Assembly: GCA_030068145.1 (NCBI GenBank)
Contig: JAPJBO010000830.1
Coordinates: 37,658 to 101,657 of the forward strand
Reading direction: 5' to 3'
Length of the DNA: 64,000 bases
DNA from: Diplonema papillatum
Taxonomy: Eukaryota > Euglenozoa > Diplonemea > Diplonemida > Diplonemidae
Of this stretch, positions 49,575 to 59,793 are shown piece by piece. Within the stretch, counting starts at the first letter, position 1. Every line of letters begins with the position of its first letter. The translations under genes were made by a program, and so were the position numbers. Under the pieces are notes generated by a model. It ran no database searches, was not told where the DNA came from, and saw only the letters and a list, made by a program, of their open reading frames with translations.

Positions 49575-49944
49575 TACTCGTGAAGGGCAAAAAGTTTTGA
49601 GCATGCTCGTGAATGGGCAAAAAGTTTTGAGCATGCTCGTGAATGGGCAAAAAGTTTTGAGCATGCTCGTGAATGGGCAAAAAGTTTGAAGCATGCTCGT
49701 GAATGGGCAAAAAGTTAGGCTATGCTCGTGAATGGGCCAAAACTATTGAGGAATGCTCGTGAATGGGCTAAAAAAAAAATCATGCTCGTGAATGGGAATG
49801 GCAGTGCTCGTGAATGGGCGAAAAGTTAAAACATGCTCGTGAATGGGCAAAAACTTCGAGAATGCTCGTGAATGGGCGAAAAGTTCAAGCATGCTCGTGA
49901 ATGGGCAAAAAGTTTTGAGAATGCTCGTGAATGGGATTTGACCC
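49575..49944 (-). repeat. 31-bp array, right arm of element N (inverted)
   Basis: About twelve units of 'ATGCTCGTGAATGGGCAAAA' 'AGTTTTGAGC', the reverse complement of the left array. Confidence 0.9.
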
Positions 49945-49962
49945 GCCCCAGGAGCCACACTG

Positions 49963-50230
49963 ATCATAGCCTTCCATACCCCCCTTGTCTTTTCGTTACC
50001 CCCCCCTACCCTCCCACGCACCTATTTTTCTCTTATTTTCCTCGGCACAAGCAGCCCAGTAAAGCTGGCCTCTTCCTCTCCTTTCCTTTTTTGGTTTCTT
50101 CCTTTGATGACGGCACCACCGTTTGCGTTTGTGTGTTCTCATGTCTTCAATTTGTTTCCAAAAAAGAAAGGATAGAAGGAAAAGGTGCCTCATCCAAAAA
50201 AAAAAAAAAAAATGTAAAATCGTTGAGAAT
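49963..50230. other. Leader region of element 2 / flank of element M
   Basis: Pyrimidine-rich, ending in a run of about 17 A just before 'ATGTAAAATCG'. Element 2's 5' boundary is undefined. Confidence 0.4.
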
Positions 50231-50424
50231 ATGCCGCCGTCCCCGGGGGGGGATCGGCCCCCCCGGACGCCACCGGGTGGTCAGGGGCAGGCGGCCCCTG
50301 CCGCCGGTAGGAGTGCGGACGCCGCCGCGTCCGCTGGCCCGGTTCCGCTGCCCCGCTCGTTTGCGGAGGCGCTCAGGCGGAGCTCTCCCGCTGCCGCCGC
50401 TGTCGACGCCGCCGCCGCTGACGA

Positions 50425-50465
<41 letters not shown>

Positions 50466-53400
50466 ATGACGCCGCAGCCGTCCCCCGGGCCCGGGTGCAC
50501 CCGGCGCAATCCGCGCGGGAAGGTGAAGTCTGCAGAGACTTCAACTTCCGACGCGCGGGCTGCCGTCGGGTGCAGTGCCGATTCGTGCACCGGCTTCTCC
50601 CGGTCTGCCCGGCCTTCCAGCGGGGCAGATGCAGGGACGTCAGGTGCCCGAATCGGCACCCGCGCCCGGGGCAGGTACGCTTTCCTGTCCCCCCCCATTA
50701 CCCCAATCTCTCTTTCCACCCCAAACAAACACAACAGACAGCACGGACGACGACCGCGCCAGCTCGGCGCAGCCAAGGCGTTCAGGCCGCCGGGCCGTTC
50801 GCAGACGACGACCTGCCGGAGGGCCCGCTGCTCCCGCAGGTGCTGGCCGCCCGGCGGGAGGTCCGCCGGGCGCAAGAACGCGCGGAGGAGCTGGAAGCCC
50901 AGCTCCTCCGCGAGTTCAACAGCTGGGCCCCTACCCCGGTGGAGGCTCTTTGCCTCGTGTGCGGTAGGCTCAGCACCACCGCCGGGGAGGAAGCCCAGCA
51001 CCGGGCCCGGCATCGCAAGGATGCCGTGACCCAGGGCCGCGACTCGCTCGTCGTGGCCCATGTGGCGGTGGGAGACGGGGGCCTCCGCCACATGCGCGAG
51101 CTCTGCCTGCGGTGGCAGGCGGAGAGGCCCCAGGCCCAGCCGGCTCAGGGTGGCCCCCAACAGGGCTTCCCGTTCGCGGCACCGGGCCCTTTCGGGGCCC
51201 CGCTCCAGCCCGTCCTGCAGGCGGGCCCCGCCGCCCCTCACCCTGCTACGAGGGGGGCGGAGCAGGGAGAGGGGGCCGGTTTCGAGCGCGAGGCATCCAT
51301 GGCCCCCGCTTGCGACCGTGTCCTGTTCGTCAGCGCGTCGAACAGGACGGCGTCGTCCCCTGCTTCCCCTCGGGACGTGAGCCTGCCTCCGCCTGCGTCC
51401 CGGCCCAGGGCACTGTCGCTGCCCGGGGACGTGGGGGGTGAGGCGGTCCCTGCCGGGCTAGGCGGGGCTGACCAGGTGGTCCCCGCCGCCGCGTGTGGCG
51501 AGGGCGACCCGGTGGGTCTCGCCGCGCCCCACAGGGAGGCCGCCCCGGTCGCAGCCGGCGCAGCTCGCGACGTGGCAGACCAGGCTGGTTCCCCCGACGC
51601 TATCGGGGTGGCCGACCAGGTCGAACCCGCCGGAGCGCCGGCGGGGCGGGCTGGCGTCGGGGCAGCCGACGCCCAGACCGCGGAGCGTAAGCTCCGGCGG
51701 GAGCGTCGTCGGTTCCGTCACGCCGCGGACCCGACTGCGCCCGGCGGGTCCTCGACGGCTGAGCCCTTCCCGGACTCCGACGAGTCGGACTCTGATGTCG
51801 ATTCGGAGTCGGGCACGTCGGGCGACGGGGGGGGCCACGGCGGAGGCGACGAACGCCGCGACGGGGGCGGCTCCGGCAACGGGGGGCCCGGGGGCGGCTC
51901 GTCGCAGGCGGGCCAGCCGGCGAGCGACGCGCCGGACGCGAGCGCCGAACCCGGTCAACCGGAGGCACCCTCGGAGGCCGGCCTCGGGAACGGGTCGGCC
52001 GCGAACGACAGGTCCGGCCTGGCCGCGGCCCCAGCGGAAGCCAGCCCCGGAGAGGGGGGCTCCGGAGCCGGCTTGCCGCCGGTCGCGGGGGCCGGGCCTG
52101 CCCGGAACGGCCCGTCCCCGGGGGTCGAGCCCGGCACTTCGGGGGCTGGCTTGGTCCCCGGCGACAAACGCCCGGCGTCGCGCTCGCCGGTCGACACGCC
52201 GGCGGCCAGGCGCCGCAAGCAGCCCCACAGCGCCGAAGACCCCCTCGCCGGATGGGAGACGCCCCCTTCCGGCCTAACGTGGGGCACACCGTCGGAAGCG
52301 TCGTTCCCGACAGGGGGCAGTGCTTGGGAGGGGGCGCACCTCCCGTGCCCCAGTCCCCCCGCGCCGGGGCCGGGAGGGCCGTCAGAGACGGCGGCCGGGC
52401 CGGGCGGCAACGCTCACACCCCGGCGGGGGCAGCCTGCTCGCCGGACCCGCGCCCACCCGTCAGCCAAGCTTGTCAGAGCTTGCTGAATGCTGTGTGTGG
52501 AACACCGGGGACCCCTGCTAAGCGCCCCGCGTCCCGGTCGCCAGTTGGGACTCCGGCCTCCGTAGTCAGGCGGAAGTCGTTCGCGGGTATGGGGCGAGGC
52601 CGGGGCGCCGGTATAGCGGCGGCGGCCCGGGCCTTGGCCGCTCGGCTGGCGACTGGGCGGCGCAGCCCTTCGGCCCCTGCTTCGGCCGGCCAAGGGAGAG
52701 GCACGGCGGCGAGGCGAAGTCCCCCGGCTTCGTCCTCCGCGTCCTTGACGCCTGTCCTCTTCCCGGACAGCGTCCGGGCCGCCCATGCCCCAGCGCCCCC
52801 GCACGCGCACGTCTCCCTGGGAAGGGGGGGGGACGACCCCTGCGTTGACGGGGACGTCGAGCGCAACCCGGGGCCGCTGCGGGGCCCCTCGGGGGGCTGC
52901 AGCTCCGCGGCCGTCCGCGTCCTCTCGCGAGGGCGGGGCGGGCACGATCTCTGCGTGGATGGAGACATCCACCCCAACCCGGGGCCGGCAGCCAGCGACG
53001 CACAGGACCCGGCCCCCACGGGCGCTGAACCGGCACCGGCCAGCACGGGGCCGCCATCGGCCAGTCTGCAGAACGCAGCGGGGTCGCAGAGGGCACCGGC
53101 GCCCGTGTGCATCTGCCGCACGACCGGGGAACGGAGGGGTAGACACCGGATGTGGTGCCCCTGCTCCAAGGCCTACCGGGAAGCCGTGGCTGGCGGGAGG
53201 GAGCCGGCGGCGATCCCGCCTCGGACTCCCGCGGAGCCATCAGGGGGCGCTCCCGGGGCCGCGGGCCTAGACGGCCATCGGGGGGGAGCAATCCCCTTCA
53301 CGTTCGAAGAGGTTGCGACTGCCGGCATTCGCACTCTGGAGCGGGTACCGGCAGCCGCAAAGCCGCAGGTCTCCGCTCTCTTCGAGACCGTCCTCAGGGC

Positions 53401-56400
53401 AGCCACCGATGACGCCGGGTGGTTGCGGGCGTACGCCTTCGCCCCCCTCGTCCTCGCGACCACCCACCGGGGGGGGCGGAAGGCGGTGACGGAGGCCCTC
53501 CGCCGCCGCGTCCGCCTTTGGAGGGCCGGGCAGCTGGACACCCTGTGGGCTGAGGCCCGGGCCGTCTCAGCCGGGAAGGCCGAACGCCGCGCGCGCCGGC
53601 GAACCTACCCGGTTGCAGACGACGTCGACAACAGGCTCGAGCTGCAAACGGACGTCGAGTCCGTGGACGACCTGGACGGGGCCACCGTGCGGCAGGTCCT
53701 CCGGCGGGCCCGCGACCGATGTTACTCGCGGGCCGTCTCTGCGCTTTCCGCGGCGCAGACTGCTCCGGCGGACGACGCCACGCTGGCGGCCCTGATGGAA
53801 CTGCACCCCCCTGCCCCCGAGCTGCCTGACGACCGCAGCCTGCGGCCCGTGGCCGTTGCGAAGCCCTCCCCGGGCGTCATCCGCCGGGTGCTGAAGAAGA
53901 TGCCGAAAGGCACCGCCGCCGGCCCGTCCGGCCTGTCTGCGCAGCACCTCCTCGACCTGTGGGACGTCTCCGGGTCGTTCAAAGAGGCAGTGGCAGACGC
54001 GGTCTGGGCCCTCTCTTCCGGTAGGGTGGCTGCAGCCGCCCGGCCGTACCTGTTCGGGGCGAGGCTCGTCCCGTTGGTTAAGAAGTCCGGCGGCATCAGG
54101 CCCATTGCATGTGGGGAGATCCTGCGCCGGGTGGCCGGCAAGGTCCTCGCATCCGACCGGGCAATCAAGGACCTGGGGGCGAACGTCCTCCTGCGGAGTG
54201 GGCAAGTCGGTGTCAGTGTCAAGGCGGGGGCCGACGCAGGCGTGCACGCCATCCGCAGGGTTGCGGCCCTGTACCGCGACAGAGACGTGACCGACAGGGG
54301 TATACTGCAGATCGACTTCGCCAACGCTTTCAATATGCTGCGGCGGGAAGCGATCATCCGCAGTGTCAACCGACACGCCCCCCAACTGTTGGGGTACGCG
54401 TTGGCAGCGTACGAGAAACACTCCGCGCTAGTGGTGGGCGACCGGGAGATCTCCTCCGAGTGCGGAGTCCAACAAGGGGACCCCTTGGGGCCGCTGCTTT
54501 TCAGCCTCGCCTTGCACGATGTCGTTGTTCCGCCGAGCCCCGAAGAACAGCCGCCCGTCCCCGCGGCCCTGGCTTCGTCGCAGGTGCCCGCCGATTCTGC
54601 CTCCGCGACGCCCGTACGGGACTCCGGTCAGCCGGAGCCTGCTGGCGCCATCGGGGGGCAGCCCACCCCGCCAGTGCCGGCGCAGGCCCCAGGCTCGGGG
54701 GACCCAGCAGCGTCGCCGCCACCTGCAGGATCCTCGGCAGCCCGGGGCGCCCCTGAGGGGGCGCTGAGCCAGGCGGAGCTTGACCTCCTGACGTTCTTCC
54801 TCGATGACGGGGCGGCCGGGGGGGAGCTCGACTCCCTCGGTCGCTGGCTGCGGGACTTCGAAGACAGGGCGACAGCGGTCGGGCTCCGCCTGAACCGGGG
54901 GAAGTGCAGGCTGTCCGTCGCCCCCGGCGCCACAATCCCCGAGGCCCTGCAAGGCATCGAGACTTGTCCGCTAGACGAGATTCAGCACCTTGGCGTCCCC
55001 TGCGGTTCCCCCGAGAAGATGCGTGTCTTCGTCGAAGAAGCGGCCAAAGGCGCCGAGAGGAAGATGCGGATGATAGCCTCCCTCCCTGATGCGCATGTGG
55101 CTTTGACACTGCTGAAGTTCTGCGCCGGCTTCGTCAGCGTCGTCCACCTCATGCGCGCAGTGGGGGCCGTCTTCGACTTCGCTGGCATCGATCAGGCCAC
55201 GCAGTCTTGCCTGGCGACGATCACGGGCATCGAGACGGACGCATCCGCCTGGGCCCTGGCTTCCCTTCCCGTCAGGCTGGGCGGCTTGGGCCTGCACTCC
55301 TGCGCAGATACAGCGGCGATCGCGCACATCGCGGCCACCTTTGACGGCGAGGCTTGCCTGTCGTCCCTGGTGACCCCCTACGTCCTGCCGCACGCGATGC
55401 TTCTCAACGAGGACGACACCTTTCTAGCGTCCCTCGAAGACCCGCGCCTTGCACCCTTTGATTCCGTCCTGGAGAAGATTCAGGACGTTCTGCAGGCACG
55501 GGATAACTACGGGGGGCGTGGACAGAAAGTGTGGTCCACGACGGTTCACGGCGAGCGGCGCAAGGCCCTCCTTGACTCGATGACAGAGGAGCTTGGCCGG
55601 TCGGGCCAGCTCCAAGGGCCGGCACTGGCCCTGAAGCAGGTCCAAATCCGGGCGCGGATCCAAAGCTGCTCCGGCCAGCATGCGTCCGCGTGGCTTTACG
55701 GCAACGCGGAGGCGGACCCCAGGCTGTGGCTATCCCCCGCGGAGCTCGCGGTGGCCATCCGGCTTCGGCTCGGGCTGCCCATCGCCCCCATGCCGAGCAT
55801 CTGTCGTCTCTGCGGGACAGGCTCGGCAGACGTTGACGGAGTGCACGCGCGTAGTTGCTTCTCCGGCGGCCGCCGGACGAGAATGCACAATGCACTCCGC
55901 GACGTCATCGCTGACTTCGCCCGCCGCGGGCTGCTGGCCCCGGCGGTCGAGCGCCCCGTGTTTTCGAACACGGAGCGGAAGCGCCCGGACATCAGCTATG
56001 TCCGGGACGGCACCACCGTTGTGTTAGATGTCGCCGTCACCTTCCCCCTGCAGCCATCGAATCCCCAGTACGCTAAAAGGGCAGCGGAGAAGCCAGGGGG
56101 GGCGGCGACAGCCTACGCAACAGCTGTCAAAGAAGGCAAGTACCGCGGCATTATCGACAACGAGCCAAACCCTCGGGAATGGCTCGCTGTCCCGCTAGTC
56201 GTGGACACCTTCGGAGCGTGGTGTCCTGGAGCACTCACGGAGTTGCGGCAAATAGCCCGCAAAAGCGCCCTCCGTGAAGACCGGACCGCTTCGGCCGCCT
56301 GCCAGGACTTCTTCCACCAATTGAGCTTTCAGGTAGCCCAAGGGGTGGCAAGAATAGTCATTGCATCTGGTGGGGCGCGACCGGACGAAGCGGTCCACCC

Positions 56401-56485
56401 TGTTGCAGGGGGTAGTGTCACTGCATCGCGGGTTTTTTTACCTGGTCGGACCTGCTCGCTAGCAGGCCAGCCCAGGTCGCAGTGA
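50123..56485 (+). CDS. Element 2 polyprotein: zinc fingers, 2A-like motifs, RT, restriction-like endonuclease
   Basis: Open frame of 2120 codons; 'MPPSPGG' at 50,231 is the likelier start. N-terminal part: poly-Ala tract, two CCCH-type fingers ('CRDFNFRRAGCRRVQCRFVH', 'CPAFQRGRCRDVRCPNRH'), a C2H2 finger ('CLVCG' ... 'HRARH'), and a long disordered Gly/Pro/Ser region. At ~903-955 come two 2A-like motifs, then a Cys-rich 'CICRTTGERRGRHRMWCPC'. RT: 'GGIRPIACGEILRR', motif A 'LQIDFANAFN' (~1395), motif B 'GVQQGDPLGPLLF' (~1447), motif C 'FFLDDG' (~1558), with a ~90-residue Pro/Ala/Ser-rich insertion between B and C. C-terminus: 'CRLCG...HARSC' knuckle and a PD-(D/E)xK-type endonuclease 'RPDISYVRDGTTVVLDVAVT'. 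This is the R2/NeSL-like class of non-LTR elements. The ORF is intact, so possibly active. Confidence 0.88.
50675..50737 (+). other. Intron-like 63-nt segment in element 2 ORF
   Basis: GCAG|GTACGC ... ACAACAG|A with a pyrimidine-rich middle; 63 nt keeps the frame whether spliced or not. It lies right after the CCCH fingers. Confidence 0.25.
52832..52876 (+). other. 2A-like motif 1 (GDVERNPGP)
   Basis: In-frame 'CVDGDVERNPGP' fits the 2A consensus D-V/I-E-x-N-P-G-P. 2A peptides make the ribosome skip the Gly-Pro bond, here between 52,873 and 52,874, which would release the N-terminal zinc-finger part. Confidence 0.75.
52943..52987 (+). other. 2A-like motif 2 (GDIHPNPGP)
   Basis: In-frame 'CVDGDIHPNPGP' 36 codons after motif 1. 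It keeps the NPGP core but has His for the usual Glu, so activity may be lower. The shared 'CVDGD' suggests duplication of a ~37-codon unit. Confidence 0.65.
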
Positions 56486-57170
56486 GACTGGCGTTCACTG
56501 TGTGCTGAAGAAGCATTTTTTTGGGCTCCCGCTCCGGAAGCAACCGGATACCGGCAGCCCCGCTGTACCAACATGGCTTGTACAGTGTCCCGCGCTCCAA
56601 AGAAAAAATCTTCTTCGCCACGTCTGGCTCGGTGCCGGATTTCTCCTGCGCTCCGGCGCACCTGTTGATCCTCCGGTCCTCCGTCACAACACTCCCGCCA
56701 GAAACCGCCCACCCCTCGCCTCCTGGTGCTAACTGCAGATACGAGCATGAGCATCGCGGCTCGTTCCCTGCAGTCGGTTGCCGTGAAGACCGACCTCGCA
56801 CTCGGCCATCCACCGTCACGGCCGCCGACACTGTCTGGTCACCTCATGGCCAACAGCCGGTCCTTCCCGACCTCACCAACGCCATCGTCGCGCCCTGCCT
56901 CCCAAGCCTTCCACAGCCCCCTCGTTCCGTACTGCGGAGTCAGTCAGCGAGGCAACGAAGGTTGCAAAGGGCGGCTGACCGGCGTCGGAGTGCGCGCCGG
57001 GGGCTATGCGCCACTCTCTCCGGCAACGCGCTCGTCATCCGCTCCTGTGCACCCTGGCTCTCGGTTGCTACAGTTGCGGTTGCCCGAACAACGCACACGC
57101 CCGCGCTGGTCACCCCCCCGTTATCCGTGGCTACTCCAGACGTCACGCCCCCGGCCAGATGTGCAAGCTC
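56486..57170 (+). other. Element 2 3' end / element 3 5' region
   Basis: The ORF1 frame of element 3 is open here from 56,521, but the translation (Arg/Ser/Pro/Thr-rich) shows no domain. The border between the two elements was not resolved. Confidence 0.4.
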
Positions 57171-59793
57171 CTCGCCGTCGTCCTCTTTCATCGTCACCGG
57201 TGTCGACGGGAAGCGGCACTGTCTGACCGCCAACCTCGATGATCGGCTCGACGATGTCCTTGAGGGGCGCGGGCTCCTCCTTGGTCCCTGCGTCCGGGTG
57301 GTTCGTGGCTGCGGAGCACCACTTCCCCTCGACGCGCCGCTCCGGGAGATCGGCTTCGATGCCGGGCTCTCGCCGTCACTCAGCATCCTGCCGTCTGTTC
57401 TCGGGGGCAGGCGATATGGGTTTGGCAGCCAAGGGCAAGGACGAGGGATAGGTTCGAGCGGGCTCCCGAGCGTACCTTCCGGGCGGGGCTCCAAGGCTGG
57501 AGCATCTGGCCGCGGCACGGGTACCCGGGTGGTACACGAGGTCTGCGGTTCGAAGGGAAGGGGCAAGGGCCAACGCCCGCTGGAACGGGACGATTACGGC
57601 CCCAGCGCGTCTCCCGCCTCTGCCTCCCACTCTGTCCCCGGCGCCGTCGACGGGTTGTACCCTGATTGGGAAGCTCCTGAGGCCCGCTTCCGGGCCACTA
57701 TGCCGTTGCCCGACACCCCTTGGAGCGAGGTGCAGGAGCACGCTCATGCTCTTGCCCGCACGCGGCTCCACTGGGCTGTTGATCGCCAGGAGATCAACGG
57801 CATCTGGGGAGTGACGGCGGACAGAGAGCTGTCCAAGGACTGCCTGAACACGTTTGTCCGCGCCACATTTGCGGTACCTGCTGTTCTGGGCGAGGCCACC
57901 CTGAAGTCGAGTGGATACGGCAACGTCTTCTTCGAGCCGCTTGGAAATGACCACGAGTACCGTGTCATTAACCTCGGTGAGATCCCCGTGAACGAGGCCC
58001 AGGACCTGGCGAGCGGCATCCCTGACCTCCACTGGGGTCTCACCTTCTGCCGAGCTGCACTGGGGATCCGCGTAAAGGCTGCGGACTACAAGCGGGCCAT
58101 TGCCCAGCTGCCCCCCCTGCCCCCACCCATCGGCTACTTCGAGGTACAGGGTGTACCGTGCCGCACCAACGGTGGTCTGCTGAGTCGCAACCTCCGCGAC
58201 CTTGGCTGGGGTGTCACGCCGCTCTTCCGTACGCGAAAGGGCGGACGTTATCTCACCTGGGTGGTGAAGTCGGAGACGCTTCCCGGGGCGGATACCCTAC
58301 GGACCGCTCAGGGCCCCACGCTGAGGTTTAAGCGCATCCCCCGCTGCCCGCTCGAGCCGGCCCAAACCGACAACTCCCCACGCCTTTCCGACACCTTCCG
58401 CGCCCCATCTGCCACCTCGGCCAGCCAACCGAACAGCGGTTCTCCACCGCCCCTTTCGCTCGCCGACCTCACCAGGCTACACGGTGCGGCCGTTGCACAA
58501 CGCATCGTCGACGGCCTTCGCCTCCTCGGCGAACAAGCTGAACCCACGAGGGGCAAACCCCTGGCTGGCGGCCTCACCATCGCGGCAGCCGACTTCCCTG
58601 ACGACGAGCCGGCTATGGATGTCGATGTTGTGAGCTCGAGCAGCGAGGAGGTAAGGCCTTGCTCGCCCCCCCCCCGTCAAGCGGCTCCCCAGCCAGTTCC
58701 CCCTCCCGGCACTGACGTCTCGCAGACGGACGCTCTTGCTGCTGCCATGGGCCAATTCCAGGCCTTGTCTGCGCAAATGCAGGCTGGTTACCGTGACGCG
58801 GTGGCCAGGACCGAGGTCGACTTGCTCTCCGGCTTCCGCATGATCTCGGATGAGATCTACAGCAAGGTTGCCGGCCTCTCCGAGGAGATCCGAGCGCAGG
58901 GCGCGGCACTCTCGAGCACCCGCTCGGAGCTTGCCGCCGACATCCAAAAGCGCGGCGCGGAGATGGAGGGCCCCTTCTGCGATTTAGCCGCGGCTGTCAG
59001 GCTCCAGAGCGTCTCCCTCGACACCCTGCGGGGCGAGCTGCCCGCTCGCGGGCATGACCTGGACCGCCGCTCGAAGGTTGTTCTGCGGAAGAAAGCGCGG
59101 GACAGGTCAACGGACCACGAAGCTGAGCCGTGTAATGCAGACCTCTCCCCCCAGCCCGAAACCGGTTCCGACGCGTCCCGGACGCTGGTGGATGCAGTCG
59201 ACAGTGCCGCCCAACCCTTGCTGCAGCAGGCGCCGCAGCCACATGACACTCCGCTGCCCCCTGTTCCACACCCCGCTACCCATTCCCCTTCCCCCGCTAA
59301 GCCCCGGTCGGCCCTGAAGACAGGGAAGGGGCCCAACACGAAGGACACCGCCGAGCGTGCTGCACGAGAGAGGTCTCTGCAGAGGAAACGATCGGCGCGT
59401 CCCGCCGTGGAACCAGCGCCCTTGCCGCCCACAGCCGAGCCGCCCCGACCCCAGTGCACCCCCGAGCTCCGGGCGGATCAGCCGCAAACCCCTGACCCCG
59501 CCCTCGCCACCAGAGCCACCGTCGCGGGCCGGGGCAGAAGTCCGTTTGCGGAATATCCCCCCCCGCGATCCCGCAGCGCTCCCGAGAGCCTCACCCCGCA
59601 GGGTCCGAGGGGAGCCGGGCGGTCCCCGGCCAATAGCTCAACGCCGCCAACTGGGCTTCTGCCCCAACAGCAACCCTCGCCCCCCGCCGGAGCAACTTCG
59701 ACTGAAGGGGGGTCGTTGACTCTCCCGGGCGACGGACCGGGCTTCGACGGATCGTTGTCCGACTACAGCCCCCCCCTCCTATCACAGCACTGA
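56521..59793 (+). CDS. Element 3 ORF1: gag-like protein with ubiquitin-like domain
   Basis: 1090 codons at most; the true start is uncertain. Codons ~220-300 (57,178-57,411) form a clear ubiquitin-like pattern: 'FIVTGVDGKRHCLTANLDD' (beta hairpin), 'LDDVLEGRGLLLG' (helix), 'VRVVRGCGAPLPLDAPLREI' and 'GLSPSLSILPSVLGGR', ending Leu-Gly-Gly like mature ubiquitin. A Gly-rich linker follows, then the domain shared with element 1 ORF1: 'DWEAPEARFRA', 'GIRVKAADYKRAI', 'YFEVQGVPCRTNGGLLSRNL', 'LGWGVTPLF'. The C-terminus is Pro/Ser/Arg-rich with a helical part ('AAMGQFQALSAQMQAGYRDA'). It ends in a single UGA at 59,791-59,793, after which the same frame continues into ORF2. Confidence 0.8.
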   Translation: MGSRSGSNRIPAAPLYQHGLYSVPRSKEKIFFATSGSVPDFSCAPAHLLILRSSVTTLPPETAHPSPPGANCRYEHEHRGSFPAVGCREDRPRTRPSTVTAADTVWSPHGQQPVLPDLTNAIVAPCLPSLPQPPRSVLRSQSARQRRLQRAADRRRSARRGLCATLSGNALVIRSCAPWLSVATVAVARTTHTPALVTPPLSVATPDVTPPARCASSSPSSSFIVTGVDGKRHCLTANLDDRLDDVLEGRGLLLGPCVRVVRGCGAPLPLDAPLREIGFDAGLSPSLSILPSVLGGRRYGFGSQGQGRGIGSSGLPSVPSGRGSKAGASGRGTGTRVVHEVCGSKGRGKGQRPLERDDYGPSASPASASHSVPGAVDGLYPDWEAPEARFRATMPLPDTPWSEVQEHAHALARTRLHWAVDRQEINGIWGVTADRELSKDCLNTFVRATFAVPAVLGEATLKSSGYGNVFFEPLGNDHEYRVINLGEIPVNEAQDLASGIPDLHWGLTFCRAALGIRVKAADYKRAIAQLPPLPPPIGYFEVQGVPCRTNGGLLSRNLRDLGWGVTPLFRTRKGGRYLTWVVKSETLPGADTLRTAQGPTLRFKRIPRCPLEPAQTDNSPRLSDTFRAPSATSASQPNSGSPPPLSLADLTRLHGAAVAQRIVDGLRLLGEQAEPTRGKPLAGGLTIAAADFPDDEPAMDVDVVSSSSEEVRPCSPPPRQAAPQPVPPPGTDVSQTDALAAAMGQFQALSAQMQAGYRDAVARTEVDLLSGFRMISDEIYSKVAGLSEEIRAQGAALSSTRSELAADIQKRGAEMEGPFCDLAAAVRLQSVSLDTLRGELPARGHDLDRRSKVVLRKKARDRSTDHEAEPCNADLSPQPETGSDASRTLVDAVDSAAQPLLQQAPQPHDTPLPPVPHPATHSPSPAKPRSALKTGKGPNTKDTAERAARERSLQRKRSARPAVEPAPLPPTAEPPRPQCTPELRADQPQTPDPALATRATVAGRGRSPFAEYPPPRSRSAPESLTPQGPRGAGRSPANSSTPPTGLLPQQQPSPPAGATSTEGGSLTLPGDGPGFDGSLSDYSPPLLSQH

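Larger units (their letters stand above)
47277..49944. mobile_element. Mutator-like MITE N inserted in element M
   Basis: Ends 'GGTCAATTCCCATTCACGAG' and, reverse-complemented, 'GGTCAAATCCCATTCACGAG' (one mismatch). They are flanked by a direct duplication of 9-10 bp, 'GCCCCAGGAG', at 47,267-47,276 and 49,945-49,954. A 9-11-bp duplication is typical of Mutator-like elements. The inverted repeats extend inwards as tandem 31-bp arrays. No transposase. The insertion lies only about 8 bp from the right end of element M. Confidence 0.8.
46337..49962. mobile_element. hAT-like element M, split by element N
   Basis: Perfect 14-bp terminal inverted repeats 'CAGTGTGGCTCCTG' (46,337-46,350) and 'CAGGAGCCACACTG' (49,949-49,962), flanked by a direct 'ATCATAG' duplication (46,330-46,336 and 49,963-49,969). 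CAGTG ends and a 7-8-bp duplication fit hAT. Without the insertion the element is about 0.95 kb, GC-rich at both ends ('GGCGCGTTTGGCGCG' repeats at 46,385 and 47,190-47,260) and carries two inverted family D units. No transposase, so non-autonomous. Confidence 0.8.

Noticed and set aside
50147-51241. Long minus-strand ORFs opposite element 2 (also 51.4-53.3 kb)
   Set aside because: Antisense shadows in GC-rich coding DNA; no motifs.
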